64,000 nucleotides of DNA, from contig NZ_QGHA01000005.1 of NCBI RefSeq assembly GCF_003148845.1, forward strand, positions 304,795-368,794, in the 5' to 3' direction. The notes under the pieces were generated by a model, which did not search any database, was not told the origin of the DNA, and saw only the letters and a list, made by a program, of their open reading frames with translations. The position numbers were made by a program, and so were the translations under genes. How positions within the stretch are numbered: the stretch's first letter is position 1; every line of letters begins with the position of its first letter. Source of the DNA: Mucilaginibacter oryzae. GTDB taxonomy: Bacteria; Bacteroidota; Bacteroidia; Sphingobacteriales; Sphingobacteriaceae. Shown piece by piece: positions 42,454 to 52,481 of this stretch.

Positions 42454-43929
42454 ATGCTTAAACAGAACCTTCAACAAAAACTTTTACAAAAACTTTCGCC
42501 GCAGCAAATTCAATTTATAAAGTTGCTGCAGGTGCCTACTGTTTCGCTTGATACCAGGATAAAAGAAGAACTGGAAGAAAATCCCGCGCTTGAAGATTTG
42601 AGTTTAACTAATTTAAACGAACCTGAAGAACAATATCCCGATCGCGATCCCGACGATGATTATAACAACAACGACGAGGAAAAAGGCGAGATGGATGAAT
42701 TTAATATCGACGATTACCTGCAGGAAGATAACGTAAACGATTACGGCTCGCGCTATGATCAAAACGGCGACGATGAGGACGAACGCAAAGAGATACCAAT
42801 TGCCGTACAAAGCTCATTTTTTGAAAGCCTGCAACTACAGCTCGACCTTTTAGTACTAAGCGATAAGGACTTTATGATAGGCAAACAGATCATCGGCAGC
42901 CTTGACGATGATGGCTACCTGCGCCGCCCAATCATGTCGCTTACCGACGACCTTGCATTTTCGCAAAATGTATTTGCCGAAGACGAGGAGGTTGAAGATA
43001 TGCTGAAAGTTATACAGGGCTTTGACCCGCCGGGTGTTGGGGCACGAAGTTTACAGGAGTGTTTGTTGATTCAACTGCGCAAAAAGGATCCTAATGATCC
43101 CATTATAAAAAAAGCAATACTGGTTGTTGAAAACTACCTTGACGAGTTTACGCGCAAACACTATGATAAGCTCGAAAAATCGCTGAACTTAAATTCAGTT
43201 GAGCTTCGCGGGGTGATTAACGAGATCCTTAAGCTAAACCCGAAACCGGGCGATTCGAACGAGATCAATACCAAACAAATGCAGGTGATCCCTGATTTTC
43301 ACATCACCAATAACGATGGTACGCTGGTGCTCACGCTCAATTCAAAAAATGCGCCCGAATTGAAGGTAAGCCGGTCATACCAGGAAATGTTTCAGCATTA
43401 TGATAAGGCTTCGCAAAAGGATAAAAAGCTGAAAGAGGCCGTACAGTTTGTAAAGCAAAAGCTCGATTCGGCCAAGTGGTTTATTGATGCTATTAAACAG
43501 CGCCAGCAAACGCTGCTTAAAACCATGAATGCCATTATGCAATACCAGTACGAGTTTTTCCTTACCGGTGATGATAAAAACCTGAAGCCGATGATATTGA
43601 AGGATATCGCCGACAGGATTGGTATGGATATCTCCACCGTATCGCGCGTGGCCAACTCTAAATATGTACAAACCGAATTTGGTACTTTCCTGCTAAAATC
43701 ATTCTTCTCAGAAGCCATCCAAACCGAGAGCGGCGAAGAAGTATCTAACAAAGAGGTTAAAAAGATATTGGAAGAGCACATCGGCAAAGAAGATAAACGC
43801 CATCCGCTTGCTGATGAAAAGCTGACCGAGATATTGAAAGATGCGGGTTACAATATTGCCCGCCGTACCGTTGCCAAGTATCGTGAACAGATGAATATCC
43901 CGGTGGCAAGGTTAAGAAAGGAATTATAA
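42454..43929 (+). CDS. rpoN: RNA polymerase sigma-54 factor
   Basis: 491 residues. Region I is MLKQNLQQKLLQKLSPQQIQ plus the Gln/Leu-rich stretch; region II (about 50-110) is very acidic (DPDDDYNNNDEEKGEMDEF). The core-binding part and a helix-turn-helix near 400 (DIADRIGMDISTVSRVANSK) follow, and the RpoN box is ARRTVAKYRE near the C-terminus. It recognises -24/-12 promoters with enhancer-binding activators; none is encoded in this window. Confidence 0.97.
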   Translation: MLKQNLQQKLLQKLSPQQIQFIKLLQVPTVSLDTRIKEELEENPALEDLSLTNLNEPEEQYPDRDPDDDYNNNDEEKGEMDEFNIDDYLQEDNVNDYGSRYDQNGDDEDERKEIPIAVQSSFFESLQLQLDLLVLSDKDFMIGKQIIGSLDDDGYLRRPIMSLTDDLAFSQNVFAEDEEVEDMLKVIQGFDPPGVGARSLQECLLIQLRKKDPNDPIIKKAILVVENYLDEFTRKHYDKLEKSLNLNSVELRGVINEILKLNPKPGDSNEINTKQMQVIPDFHITNNDGTLVLTLNSKNAPELKVSRSYQEMFQHYDKASQKDKKLKEAVQFVKQKLDSAKWFIDAIKQRQQTLLKTMNAIMQYQYEFFLTGDDKNLKPMILKDIADRIGMDISTVSRVANSKYVQTEFGTFLLKSFFSEAIQTESGEEVSNKEVKKILEEHIGKEDKRHPLADEKLTEILKDAGYNIARRTVAKYREQMNIPVARLRKEL

Positions 43930-43999
43930 TTTATTAAAAGCGCATCCCTTAGATGCGTAGCAGCGATGTGCGACAGGACTCTGTACGCTATCCAGCAAA

Positions 44000-44854
44000 T
44001 CACAGGTTATCAAGATACAAAGCGGCAGCGCCAATAATGGCGCTGTTTTGCATTTCAGAAATTTCAATTCTTATCCGATTAAGTGTTTTAGGATAGGCAA
44101 AGGTTTTAACCGACAGCCACATGGCCTCTTTAAAATAATCAAAGGCATGGCTCACCGAGCCGCCTAAAACAATCAATTCAGGATCGTAAGCGTACATCGC
44201 CATTTTTATGGCGTTGCCTATATGCGTACCTAATTCGGCGTATAATTCCAGCGCGAGGCTATCTCCGGCGCGGGCATCATTAAAAACTTCCACCCCATCC
44301 AATCCGTATACATTATTAAAGAACGAACCGCTGCAGTAATACTCCAGAACGTTATCCATGTAAGGGAACAAACCTATTTCGCCTGCACCGCAATTATAAC
44401 CGGTATACAGCTTACCATTGGTAATAATGCCTGTGCCCAGCCCGGTACCGAGGGTCAGGCCAACCATATTGTCAACGCCTTTTCCTTTTCCGAAGTACAG
44501 CTCGCCAACGGCAAAGCAGTTGGCATCGTTATTTACATACACCGGGATATTGTAACGCTCCTGCATCAGCGTTTTAAGGTGAACTTCCTTCCACGAAGGA
44601 ATGTATTGCACATCGTAAACAATCCCTGCTGCCACGTCAACCACACTGGGTACGCCTATGCCGATAGCGGCGCAGGGTTGATGATTTTGCAACAGGGTAT
44701 CTGCAACGGTATAAACATCATTGAGCACATCCTCAATACTCCCGTCGCTTTTTATCCGTCGTGATACGATATTGCCAATTTCGTTGTTATCAACTACAGC
44801 TCCGCGGATATTGGTAGCGCCAAGGTCAATCCCTATTACTTTTATCTTACTCAT
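44000..44854 (-). CDS. ROK-family sugar kinase without the usual zinc motif
   Basis: 284 residues. The phosphate loop IGIDLGATNIRGAVVD, the DNDANCFAVGE-like NNDANCFAVGE and LGTGLGTGIITNGKLYTG match ROK kinases (glucokinase, N-acetylmannosamine kinase). ROK proteins normally follow GEIGH with CxCGxxGCxE; here the segment is GEIGLFPYMDNVLEYYCSG, so the zinc-binding cysteines and the GH histidine are missing. The substrate is probably glucose or an amino sugar, and structural zinc seems to have been lost. It converges with rpoN. Confidence 0.9.
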   Translation of the reverse strand: MSKIKVIGIDLGATNIRGAVVDNNEIGNIVSRRIKSDGSIEDVLNDVYTVADTLLQNHQPCAAIGIGVPSVVDVAAGIVYDVQYIPSWKEVHLKTLMQERYNIPVYVNNDANCFAVGELYFGKGKGVDNMVGLTLGTGLGTGIITNGKLYTGYNCGAGEIGLFPYMDNVLEYYCSGSFFNNVYGLDGVEVFNDARAGDSLALELYAELGTHIGNAIKMAMYAYDPELIVLGGSVSHAFDYFKEAMWLSVKTFAYPKTLNRIRIEISEMQNSAIIGAAALYLDNL

Positions 44855-45113
44855 TAGTGCTTATTGCGTTGTTCCTGTTATTATAAAATGGTTTATTGGT
44901 AACCGCCGGTTTGACGCGTAAACAATATCGTGAAAAAACGGTGAGTGTCAACTTTACACAATATTATTTAAATTGCTGCGCCTTGTTCAGCGATTTAAAA
45001 TAAAGATGACAATCATTGTTTTTTAGGTCACTGATCATCGCTTAAAACATATTGAACATCATTTTAACCAAAGTTTCCCTAAAACAAAACATTTAACAAA
45101 TACAGATGTGTTA

Positions 45114-46172
45114 ATGGGAAACACCTGCTCTATGACCCCAAAACAAGAAAAAGAACTTACCTATATTGAAAAAGTATGGCATACCGTTGCCATTGTTGCC
45201 TTGTTGGTTGTTGTGATATTGATAGCCCGTGTTGCTTTCAATGTTTTGCTGATGATACTTTCGGGGGCGTTGATAGCAACCTATTTTCATGGCCTTGGCG
45301 ATTTGATTGAGCGCAATACCAAAATGCGCCGCAGATACGCCATGATCATATCAGTGGGCGGTTCATTTTTAATTATTGCCGGATTATTTTATCTGATGGG
45401 TACAACCATACAGCACCAGATTGCGCTGTTAAAGGAAACCCTCCCGCATACGGTTAACAACGTAAAACTTAAACTGGCCTCAAACCCAACAGGGCAGCAA
45501 ATTCTTGGTTATTTTTCGGGAGATAACGATCCGGATAAGGTAGTGGTTACCGTACAGCATTTTTTCAGCACGGGCTTTGGCGTTTTAGGCGATATCTACA
45601 TCATTTTATTCCTGAGCATATTTTTTACCGCCAACCCCGATGTATATAAAAACGGCATCCTCATATTAATGCCCGAAAGGAAAAAGCAATTGGGCAAGGA
45701 CATTATGGAAAGGATCAGCCTATCGTTAAAAGGGTGGTTAAAGGGCATGCTGCTTTCAATGGTGCTGCTTGCAATACTGCTCACCACAGGCTTAAGCATT
45801 ATGAGCATCCCTGCAGCTTTGATCCTGGCTTTATTTGCCGGAATGTTAAAGATCATACCCAACCTGGGCTCGGTGATAGCCATGGTGCCCGGCGTATTAC
45901 TGGCACTTACTATCGGGCCCAATTCGGCTATTATTGTGGCGCTGATTTATGTAGTATCACAAACCATCGTCAGCAATATCGTGGTACCGATAGTACAAAA
46001 CCGGATGATCAATTTGCCACCAGCCCTAACCATTATCAGCCAGGTGGTTATGGGCACACTTTCGGGGGTATTGGGCATCATTTTGGCCGTACCTATTGTA
46101 GCCATCATAGTTATTTTGGTTGATGAATTATATGTAAAAAAACTGGGCGATGCCGAGGTAATAGCGCATTAA
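45114..46172 (+). CDS. AI-2E family transporter
   Basis: 352 residues from ATG 45114 (GTG 45108 and ATG 45132 are alternatives). About eight membrane helices with the family's characteristic ILALFAGMLKIIPNLGSVIA and a large cytoplasmic loop near 100-150. The family includes TqsA-like exporters and Na+/H+ antiporters; the substrate is not known. It precedes the CDF gene with a one-base gap. Confidence 0.85.
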   Translation: MGNTCSMTPKQEKELTYIEKVWHTVAIVALLVVVILIARVAFNVLLMILSGALIATYFHGLGDLIERNTKMRRRYAMIISVGGSFLIIAGLFYLMGTTIQHQIALLKETLPHTVNNVKLKLASNPTGQQILGYFSGDNDPDKVVVTVQHFFSTGFGVLGDIYIILFLSIFFTANPDVYKNGILILMPERKKQLGKDIMERISLSLKGWLKGMLLSMVLLAILLTTGLSIMSIPAALILALFAGMLKIIPNLGSVIAMVPGVLLALTIGPNSAIIVALIYVVSQTIVSNIVVPIVQNRMINLPPALTIISQVVMGTLSGVLGIILAVPIVAIIVILVDELYVKKLGDAEVIAH

Positions 46173-46173
46173 G

Positions 46174-47106
46174 ATGGCATCATCAAAAAAATCGATATAT
46201 AGCGCCCTGATCGCTAACCTGCTTATAGCCGTTACCAAATTTATAGCCGGCGTTTTTGGCCGGAGCGGATCAATGATCTCGGAAGGGATTCATTCGCTTG
46301 TTGATACGGCGAATGAATTATTGCTGCTGCTTGGCTTGTACCGGAGCCGCAAAGCTCCTGATAAAACGCATCCTTTTGGTTATGGCAAAGAATTGTATTT
46401 CTGGTCGTTTATTGTTTCTATCATGATATTTGGTTTAGGCGGGGGCTTATCCATTTACCAGGGCATCCTCCATATCCGGCAGCCCGAACCTCTTGGCAAT
46501 CCTACCTTAAGTTATATCGTGTTAGGTTTATCCATCATATTTGAGGGCTCATCGCTTATTATTGCCCTAAAAGAATTTAATAGTGTAAGAGGGGAACAAA
46601 CCTGGTGGGAAGCCGTGGTTAAAAGTAAGGATCCATCAACTTTTTTGGTGATGTTTGAAGATTGCGCCGCAGTTGCAGGTTTATTTATTGTAGCAATCTG
46701 CCTGTTCCTAAATCACCGATACACTATTCCTGTGCTTGATGGTGTGGCTTCGTTACTGGTTGGTTTGGTACTGGTAGGCGTTTCGGCAATACTGGCCCGC
46801 GAAAGCCGGAGTTTACTGATGGGAGAAGGCATCTCACCCGAATCAAGAGAAAAAATAACCCGCCTGGTGGAAAGAGACGGCTCCGTATTAAAAGTGATGC
46901 ACATGCTCTCCACCTATCAATCGCCCGATGAGATTATTTTGATGCTGATAGTAGCTTTTAAAGAAGATCTCGATACACAGCAAATCAATAAGGCCATTGA
47001 TCGCATCCGCGATTGTATCAAGCATGAATTTACCTTGGTGAGGTTTGTGTTGGTACAGCCCGAAACATTTTCGGCAGAAATTATACAAACAGGCAATGTG
47101 CTTTAA
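46174..47106 (+). CDS. Cation diffusion facilitator family transporter
   Basis: 310 residues. Six helices; the metal-site motif HSLVDTANE (HxxxD) is in helix 2 and DCAAVAGLF in helix 5, and a C-terminal ferredoxin-like domain follows (from about 215). It exports Zn, Co, Fe or Mn in antiport with protons. It starts one base after the AI-2E-family gene, so the two are one operon. Confidence 0.88.
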   Translation: MASSKKSIYSALIANLLIAVTKFIAGVFGRSGSMISEGIHSLVDTANELLLLLGLYRSRKAPDKTHPFGYGKELYFWSFIVSIMIFGLGGGLSIYQGILHIRQPEPLGNPTLSYIVLGLSIIFEGSSLIIALKEFNSVRGEQTWWEAVVKSKDPSTFLVMFEDCAAVAGLFIVAICLFLNHRYTIPVLDGVASLLVGLVLVGVSAILARESRSLLMGEGISPESREKITRLVERDGSVLKVMHMLSTYQSPDEIILMLIVAFKEDLDTQQINKAIDRIRDCIKHEFTLVRFVLVQPETFSAEIIQTGNVL

Positions 47107-47141
47107 TTGTATATTAGCTATTACTAAAACACCCTACCCTC

Positions 47142-47468
47142 ATGCAAGAACAAAAATTCCATTACGCTACAGTAACCGAGGCTATAGCCAAATTAAAAGA
47201 ACAAGGGTATACCCATGAGTTTAGCCTTGAAGGCGATTATTTTAAAGACGGAGAAGAAACGTTCAAGGCATCGGATTTTGAAATAGCCGATCTATACCGC
47301 TATGAAGGCCCCTCCGACCCTGCCGACGAAGCCATTGTTTACGCGCTTGTATCACCTGCCGGTGAAAAAGGCACTTTGGTAACAGGTTACGGCGTTTCTA
47401 CAGATGAAGCTACTATAGAAACATTGAAGAATTTACATTATAAGTACCAGCAGGGAAGGCAGGATTAA
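47142..47468 (+). CDS. Conserved small protein of unknown function
   Basis: 108 residues: a helix TVTEAIAKLKEQGYTHEFSL, an acidic strand region with FKASDFEIADLYRYEG, then EAIVYALVSPAGEKGTLVTG. Related Bacteroidetes proteins are sometimes labelled phosphoribosylpyrophosphate synthetase, but the sequence is far too short and has no PRPP-binding motif, so that label is wrong. It follows the CDF gene by 35 bases and is probably read with it. Confidence 0.8.
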   Translation: MQEQKFHYATVTEAIAKLKEQGYTHEFSLEGDYFKDGEETFKASDFEIADLYRYEGPSDPADEAIVYALVSPAGEKGTLVTGYGVSTDEATIETLKNLHYKYQQGRQD

Positions 47469-47511
47469 CACCTCCTGCTCCGCCCGGCCGTTCAATAAAT
47501 AAAGCTCATTT

Positions 47512-47559
47512 AAAACACAACAGGCCCTTACCGGTTGGTAAAAGCGCCTGTTGTGTTTT
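47512..47559. terminator. Bidirectional terminator with an inner hairpin
   Basis: AAAACACAACAGGC (47512-47525) pairs with GCCTGTTGTGTTTT (47546-47559), 14 bp. The 20-base loop itself contains TTACC-GGTT-GGTAA. It serves the small protein gene (+) and the M20 gene (-). Confidence 0.85.
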
Positions 47560-47618
47560 GTTCCTATCCATCAAACACATCAAATAAAAATTGAGATGTA
47601 TTTTGTTTTCATGATACA

Positions 47619-48683
47619 CTAATTGATCTGCTCCAGCATTTTAATGTACAACTCAATACCTTCCCTGATTTCGTCAACATACACAAATTCATCAGCGGTA
47701 TGCGAACGGGCCGAATCGCCGGGGCCAACTTTAATTGAAGGAATATCCAATAACGATTGATCCGAAGTGGTTGGTGAGCCGTAAGTGATGCGGCCAAGCG
47801 CTATACCGGCCTGCACTATGGGATGTTCTTTGGGTATTGACGATGGTTTCAACCTGATAGAGCGTGGTTTTACATCGCTGGCAACGTGCTCACGGATAAT
47901 CTCCAATACCTCCTCGTTACGGTAAGCATCGGTAACCCGCACATCAACCGTGTAAACACAGCTTGCCGGTACTACATTATGCTGCGAACCTGCGTTGATA
48001 ATAGTCACCGACATTTTTATCGGCCCGAATACTTCAGATTCTTTAGGGAATTTGAACGAGCGGAACCACTCGATATCTGTCAGCGCCTTGTAGATAGCGT
48101 TCTCCCCTTCTTCGCGGGCGGCATGGCCGGCACGGCCATGAGCAGTACAATCTAATACCATCAGGCCGCGCTCGGCAATAGCCAGCTGCATCTGCGTTGG
48201 TTCGCCTACTATTCCGAATGATAGTTCGCCAAGATCGGGAATAATAAGCTCAAGACCGTTTACGCCCGAAATTTCTTCTTCGGCTGTGGTGGCCAGGCAG
48301 AAGTTGTATTTCAGGTTTTCCTGATCATGAAAATAAAGAAACACCGCGATAAGCGATACCAAACATCCGCCTGCATCATTACTGCCTAAACCAAACAATT
48401 TACCATCTTCAATTTTTGCGTCGTATGGGTCGCGGGTATAGCCGGAATTGGGTTTTACGGTATCGTGGTGCGAATTGAGCAGAATTGTTTCTTTGGCCGG
48501 ATCGAAATGCTTGTTCCAGGCCCAGATATTATTGAGTTTGCGGTGCGTAGTTACCCCATGCGTTTGCAGAAACTCGTTGATCAGATCGGCAGTACGGTTT
48601 TCCTCTTTGCTGAACGACGGGATCGAGATCAGCTGTTGCAGCAAAGTTACCGCCTGTTGAAATAAATTGTTGGTATCAGTCAT
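47619..48683 (-). CDS. M20-family deacetylase (ArgE/DapE-like)
   Basis: 354 residues. Zinc-binding motifs: NSHHDTV (H, D), KLFGLGSNDAGG and AEEEISG with the catalytic Glu; the dimerisation domain lies in the middle, and a C-terminal SARSHTADEFVY supplies the last His. In Bacteroidetes this subfamily deacylates N-acetyl- or N-succinylornithine in arginine synthesis. No other arg gene is here, so the substrate is inferred. Confidence 0.88.
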   Translation of the reverse strand: MTDTNNLFQQAVTLLQQLISIPSFSKEENRTADLINEFLQTHGVTTHRKLNNIWAWNKHFDPAKETILLNSHHDTVKPNSGYTRDPYDAKIEDGKLFGLGSNDAGGCLVSLIAVFLYFHDQENLKYNFCLATTAEEEISGVNGLELIIPDLGELSFGIVGEPTQMQLAIAERGLMVLDCTAHGRAGHAAREEGENAIYKALTDIEWFRSFKFPKESEVFGPIKMSVTIINAGSQHNVVPASCVYTVDVRVTDAYRNEEVLEIIREHVASDVKPRSIRLKPSSIPKEHPIVQAGIALGRITYGSPTTSDQSLLDIPSIKVGPGDSARSHTADEFVYVDEIREGIELYIKMLEQIN

Positions 48684-48715
48684 AAATTACGGGAACAACC
48701 CTGGTGATTAACGGG

Positions 48716-48746
48716 CAAAATTAACACTTTGATCAGACTTTACAGA
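48716..48746 (-). promoter_or_regulatory. Promoter of the M20 deacetylase gene
   Basis: On the minus strand TCTG (48746-48743), a 19-base spacer and TAATTTTG (48723-48716). The -7 box is exact; the -33 box has one mismatch. The ATG follows 32 bases after the box. Confidence 0.6.
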
Positions 48747-48877
48747 ATTTTAAGAATAAGTAGAATAACGTAGCTGCCGCCGAAAACCGATCTGTATTCC
48801 AATTAACAATAAGCTAACTTAATGTTAACATGCCGCGTATTTTATTCTGCCCGTTCTAAAATTCTGAAAATTCCGGT

Positions 48878-50185
48878 TCAGGGGTCTTCAATTTTTGAGT
48901 GCTTATGGGTGTCGTTCATGGTGATATAAAGTATCAGCGAAAGGGCTATACATATCGTTACATACCAGTAAAACCATTCGGCATGATGATCATTTTTGAA
49001 CCTGAACGCGATGTATTCGGCGGTACCGCCAAACAGGGAAACGGCTATGGCGTAGGGAAAGCCAACGCCAAGCGCACGTATATGAGCAGGAAAAAGTTCG
49101 GCTTTTACAACGGCGTTTATGGAGGTGTAGCCGCTTATAATAATTAACGCGCAAAGAATAAGCGCAAATGCCGTCCAAACATCTTTAGTATGGCTCAATA
49201 AAGTCATGATAGGGACAGTACTTAAAGTGCCCGCTATGCCGAAGCCGATGAGTAATGGTTTACGACCGATCTTATCCGACAGCAAGCCGAACGCTGGCTG
49301 TATCAGCATAAATACAGCCAGCGTTAAGGTAGAAATCAAGGTTGCATCGCTTTTGGTGAAGCCCGAAGTATTTACCAGGAACTTTTGCATATAGGTAGTA
49401 AATGTATAAAAGGCCAGCGTACCGCCAACAGTTAATCCAATTACAGTAAATACCGCTTTGGGGTACCGGGTTAATGCCTTGATAGTGCCACGCAGGGCAT
49501 CCTTTTTATCCCCATGCTGATCAAACGAAGCTGATTCCTGCAAACTTCTTCTTAAATACATGGTAGTTACAGCCAATATAGCGCCTATACCGAAAGGGAT
49601 GCGCCATCCCCAGTCGTGAAGTTGTTTTTCAGAAAGAAAGGCGCGTTGCAACAGCACCAATACGCCAAGCGCCAGTAATTGCCCCATAATAAGCGTTACG
49701 TATTGAAAACTGGAGTAAAAGCCCCGCCGCTTTTTAGTAGCCATTTCGCTAAGGTAGGTGGCGCTGGTGCCATATTCTCCGCCAACGCTTAAGCCCTGGA
49801 TAATCCGGGCCAATACCAGCAATACCGGCGCGGCCACGCCTATTGATTTATAGCCGGGTGTAACAGCAATGATGAGCGAACCGATACTCATGAGCAACAC
49901 CGAGGCGGTTAAAGCAGCTTTTCGTCCGCGTTTGTCGGCAAACGTACCCATCACCCAGCCCCCTATGGGCCGCATTAAAAAACCTATCGCAAATATGCCG
50001 GCTGTATTTAAAAGCTGTACGGTTTGATTATCCGAGGGAAAAAACGCATCTGAAAAGTAAAGAGAAAAAGCGGTGTACGCGTACCAGTCATACCATTCAA
50101 CAAGGTTACCCAGCGAACCGCCTATGATGGATTTGATACGCCCGCCCGTAGTTTGAGGCGATAGTGATTTTATTTCGTTCATCAA
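48878..50185 (-). CDS. MHS-family MFS transporter
   Basis: 435 residues, 12 helices. Diagnostic segments of the metabolite:H+ symporter group: GGSLGNLVEWYDWYAYTAFS, RPIGGWVMGTFADKRGRKA and RIIQGLSVGGEYGTSATYL. Members carry 2-oxoglutarate, citrate, proline or shikimate; the substrate here is unknown. It is a single gene between the M20 and DUF2851 genes. Confidence 0.9.
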   Translation of the reverse strand: MMNEIKSLSPQTTGGRIKSIIGGSLGNLVEWYDWYAYTAFSLYFSDAFFPSDNQTVQLLNTAGIFAIGFLMRPIGGWVMGTFADKRGRKAALTASVLLMSIGSLIIAVTPGYKSIGVAAPVLLVLARIIQGLSVGGEYGTSATYLSEMATKKRRGFYSSFQYVTLIMGQLLALGVLVLLQRAFLSEKQLHDWGWRIPFGIGAILAVTTMYLRRSLQESASFDQHGDKKDALRGTIKALTRYPKAVFTVIGLTVGGTLAFYTFTTYMQKFLVNTSGFTKSDATLISTLTLAVFMLIQPAFGLLSDKIGRKPLLIGFGIAGTLSTVPIMTLLSHTKDVWTAFALILCALIIISGYTSINAVVKAELFPAHIRALGVGFPYAIAVSLFGGTAEYIAFRFKNDHHAEWFYWYVTICIALSLILYITMNDTHKHSKIEDP

Positions 50186-50324
50186 ATTTGGCGGATATTA
50201 TTGGTTTTCGTAATATTAAGAATTTTAAAACGGAGCTGCAATAGCCGGATCACAACCGGTACATTTGCAACAACGAGAGCAATACAAATAATCAATACAA
50301 TCCAACCTTATCTACCATTTGCCA

Positions 50325-51611
50325 ATGTTAATTACCGAAGATTTTCTGCATTATATCTGGAAGTTCCGGCTGTTTGAACGTGAAAGCCTGCAAACGGCAG
50401 ATGGTGAAACATTAGAGATCTTTTCGGCAGGCCTGCATAATTCTGATTCGGGGCCTGATTTTCATAATGCCCGCATCCGCATTGGCGAAACAGTTTGGGC
50501 GGGCAATGTTGAAGTTCACCTTTCGGCGTCTGATTGGGAAAAACATGGTCATACAACCGATGGCGCTTATGATAACGTGATCCTGCATGTAGTTTACCGT
50601 AATGATGTACCGCTGTTTTTAGCGAACGGGCGTAAAGTGCCTACACTCGAATTACACAACCGGATCAGCGAAGCATTATATCAAAAATACCACAAACTCG
50701 TTTTCGGCAATCAAACTTTCATCCCCTGCGAAAACAGTATCGCAACCGTAGACGGCCTGACCATGCAAAACTGGCTCACCCGTGTATTGGTGGAACGGAT
50801 GGAAAAACGATCGGCCAATGTAGCGGCTGCCCTGGCCCTTAATAAAGGAGATTGGGAGGAAACGTTTTACCAGTTTTTAGCGGCTAACTTCGGCTTTAAA
50901 ATAAACGCCCTGCCGTTCGAACTGATGGCTAAATCGTTGCCACAGCTCACCCTTGCCAAAAATAAAAACAACCCCATGCAGATTGAAGCGCTGGTATTTG
51001 GGCAAGCCGGTTTTTTAGATGGGGTGTTTAAAGATGAATATCCGCTTAAACTTCAAAAAGAATATGCCTATTTGCGAAAAAAGTATCATCTCAACCCAAT
51101 AGAAAACCATTTGTGGAAGTTTATGCGCCTCAGGCCTCAAAACTTCCCTACCATCAGGCTGGCACAGTTTGCCGCGCTTATTGTGCAATCAAATCACCTG
51201 CTATCTAAAATACTGGAAATTAAAGAGGTTAAAGCGCTGCGAGGTTTGTTTACCGAGCTAAAGGTTAACAGCTATTGGGACGATCATTACCGCTTTGACG
51301 TAGCATCTAAACCTTCATCAAAAAACATGGGCGATGGATCAGTAGATATCTTATTACTCAATACGGTGGCTTTATTCCTGTTTAGTTACGGCAAACTGCA
51401 CCAGCAGCAACACTACATCAGCCGGAGCCTTAAATTATTAGAAAATTTACCTGCCGAAAAGAACAATATTATCGCCGGTTTTGTTAACTTAGATGTGAAA
51501 ATTGAAACCGCATTCGAATCGCAGGCTTTGCTGGAATTAAAAAATAATTACTGCAATTATAAGAAATGCCTGCAATGCGGCGTTGGCAATAAAATACTAA
51601 AACTGGCCTGA
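50325..51611 (+). CDS. DUF2851 family protein
   Basis: 428 residues from ATG 50325. The N-terminal MLITEDFLHYIWKFRLFERE and SDSGPDFHNARIRIGETVWA, then NVEVHLSASDWEKHGHTTDG, are characteristic of this Bacteroidetes family. The C-terminus has four cysteines including CLQCG. The function is not established; some relatives resemble nucleases. The stop is one base before the PspC-like gene. Confidence 0.88.
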   Translation: MLITEDFLHYIWKFRLFERESLQTADGETLEIFSAGLHNSDSGPDFHNARIRIGETVWAGNVEVHLSASDWEKHGHTTDGAYDNVILHVVYRNDVPLFLANGRKVPTLELHNRISEALYQKYHKLVFGNQTFIPCENSIATVDGLTMQNWLTRVLVERMEKRSANVAAALALNKGDWEETFYQFLAANFGFKINALPFELMAKSLPQLTLAKNKNNPMQIEALVFGQAGFLDGVFKDEYPLKLQKEYAYLRKKYHLNPIENHLWKFMRLRPQNFPTIRLAQFAALIVQSNHLLSKILEIKEVKALRGLFTELKVNSYWDDHYRFDVASKPSSKNMGDGSVDILLLNTVALFLFSYGKLHQQQHYISRSLKLLENLPAEKNNIIAGFVNLDVKIETAFESQALLELKNNYCNYKKCLQCGVGNKILKLA

Positions 51612-51612
51612 C

Positions 51613-51834
51613 ATGCTACAGCGAATACTCACATTTTTTGAACGGTACTCCTTTGGTGTATGCACCTATCTTGGCGAGCGTTTTAATATCTCTATCTCCA
51701 AAATCAGACTTTTTTTTATTTATTCCTCATTCCTGGCAGTGGGCTTCCCCCTGATATTTTATTTCTTTGCCGGGATTGTGCTTGATATCAGGAACTTTAT
51801 CAAACGTAAGCACACCGGGGTAACAGACCTTTAA
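51613..51834 (+). CDS. PspC-like small membrane protein
   Basis: 73 residues. An amphipathic start GVCTYLGERFNISISKIRLF leads into a membrane helix FFIYSSFLAVGFPLIFYFF, the layout of the PspC domain. It follows the DUF2851 gene by one base; the pairing of the two families recurs in Bacteroidetes as far as I recall. Confidence 0.78.
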   Translation: MLQRILTFFERYSFGVCTYLGERFNISISKIRLFFIYSSFLAVGFPLIFYFFAGIVLDIRNFIKRKHTGVTDL

Positions 51835-51925
51835 TCCTTGATGGATTTTTGATGAGGCCGATGTTACTGATTCATTTCTTTTGATCGGAGATTGTACAAA
51901 ATACGCTTCAGCTTCCATTAGCGCA

Positions 51926-52285
51926 TTAAACAAGTTTCCCGGTTTTTACCGCGTCCTGCAGGTTGCGTACCTTAAACTTGGGGGTATAGCAGTACCGGGC
52001 AAGCTGCTTTGCCCAGGTTGTTTTATAGCCAAAAATCAGCTTGATCATTTTTACACGTGTTGAGCCCCTGGGGTAGCCGTATTTATACCAGGTAAATTTA
52101 GAAGCATCAATATTAAACTGTTCGGTAAAATCGGCGAGGAAAAGATCGATTTCTATATCAAATATATCCAGGTCGAGATCGATACTGGTATCAAGGTTAA
52201 GGCTATGAGGATCAATATTTTGGATTTTATACCTGTTGCAGTAGTCAACAATAAATTCTTTTAAGGGTGGCAGGATCTCTTCCAT
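51926..52285 (-). CDS. DUF1493 family protein
   Basis: 119 residues. LNLDTSIDLDLDIFDIEIDL followed by FLADFTEQFNIDASKFTW matches DUF1493, an acyl-carrier-like fold of unknown role in bacteria. The C-terminal basic helix may bind nucleic acid. It stands alone; the 197 bases before the next gene hold nothing recognised. Confidence 0.8.
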   Translation of the reverse strand: MEEILPPLKEFIVDYCNRYKIQNIDPHSLNLDTSIDLDLDIFDIEIDLFLADFTEQFNIDASKFTWYKYGYPRGSTRVKMIKLIFGYKTTWAKQLARYCYTPKFKVRNLQDAVKTGKLV

Positions 52286-52481
52286 CTAAACGAATATTAT
52301 ATCACCATTCAGGCTATGAGACGTAACTTTTGGAACAAGGTTGCATACAAATTTATTTAATGTTAAAGCAGCCTCATAAATAGCGGTGTTAATGTAGGTT
52401 ACCAATTTAACACGATCACAACACCTTTTTGCCCGTAAATGAACGCATTGTATTATAATTGCATAGATAATTACTGCCAAC

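Noticed and set aside
47142-47468. Phosphoribosylpyrophosphate synthetase
   Set aside because: 108 residues and no PRPP-binding motif; the name is a known misannotation for this small family.
51727-51933. Open frame overlapping the PspC-like gene (MEAEAYFVQSPIKRNES)
   Set aside because: Half of it is the reverse of the PspC-like coding sequence; no family match and no promoter, so probably chance.
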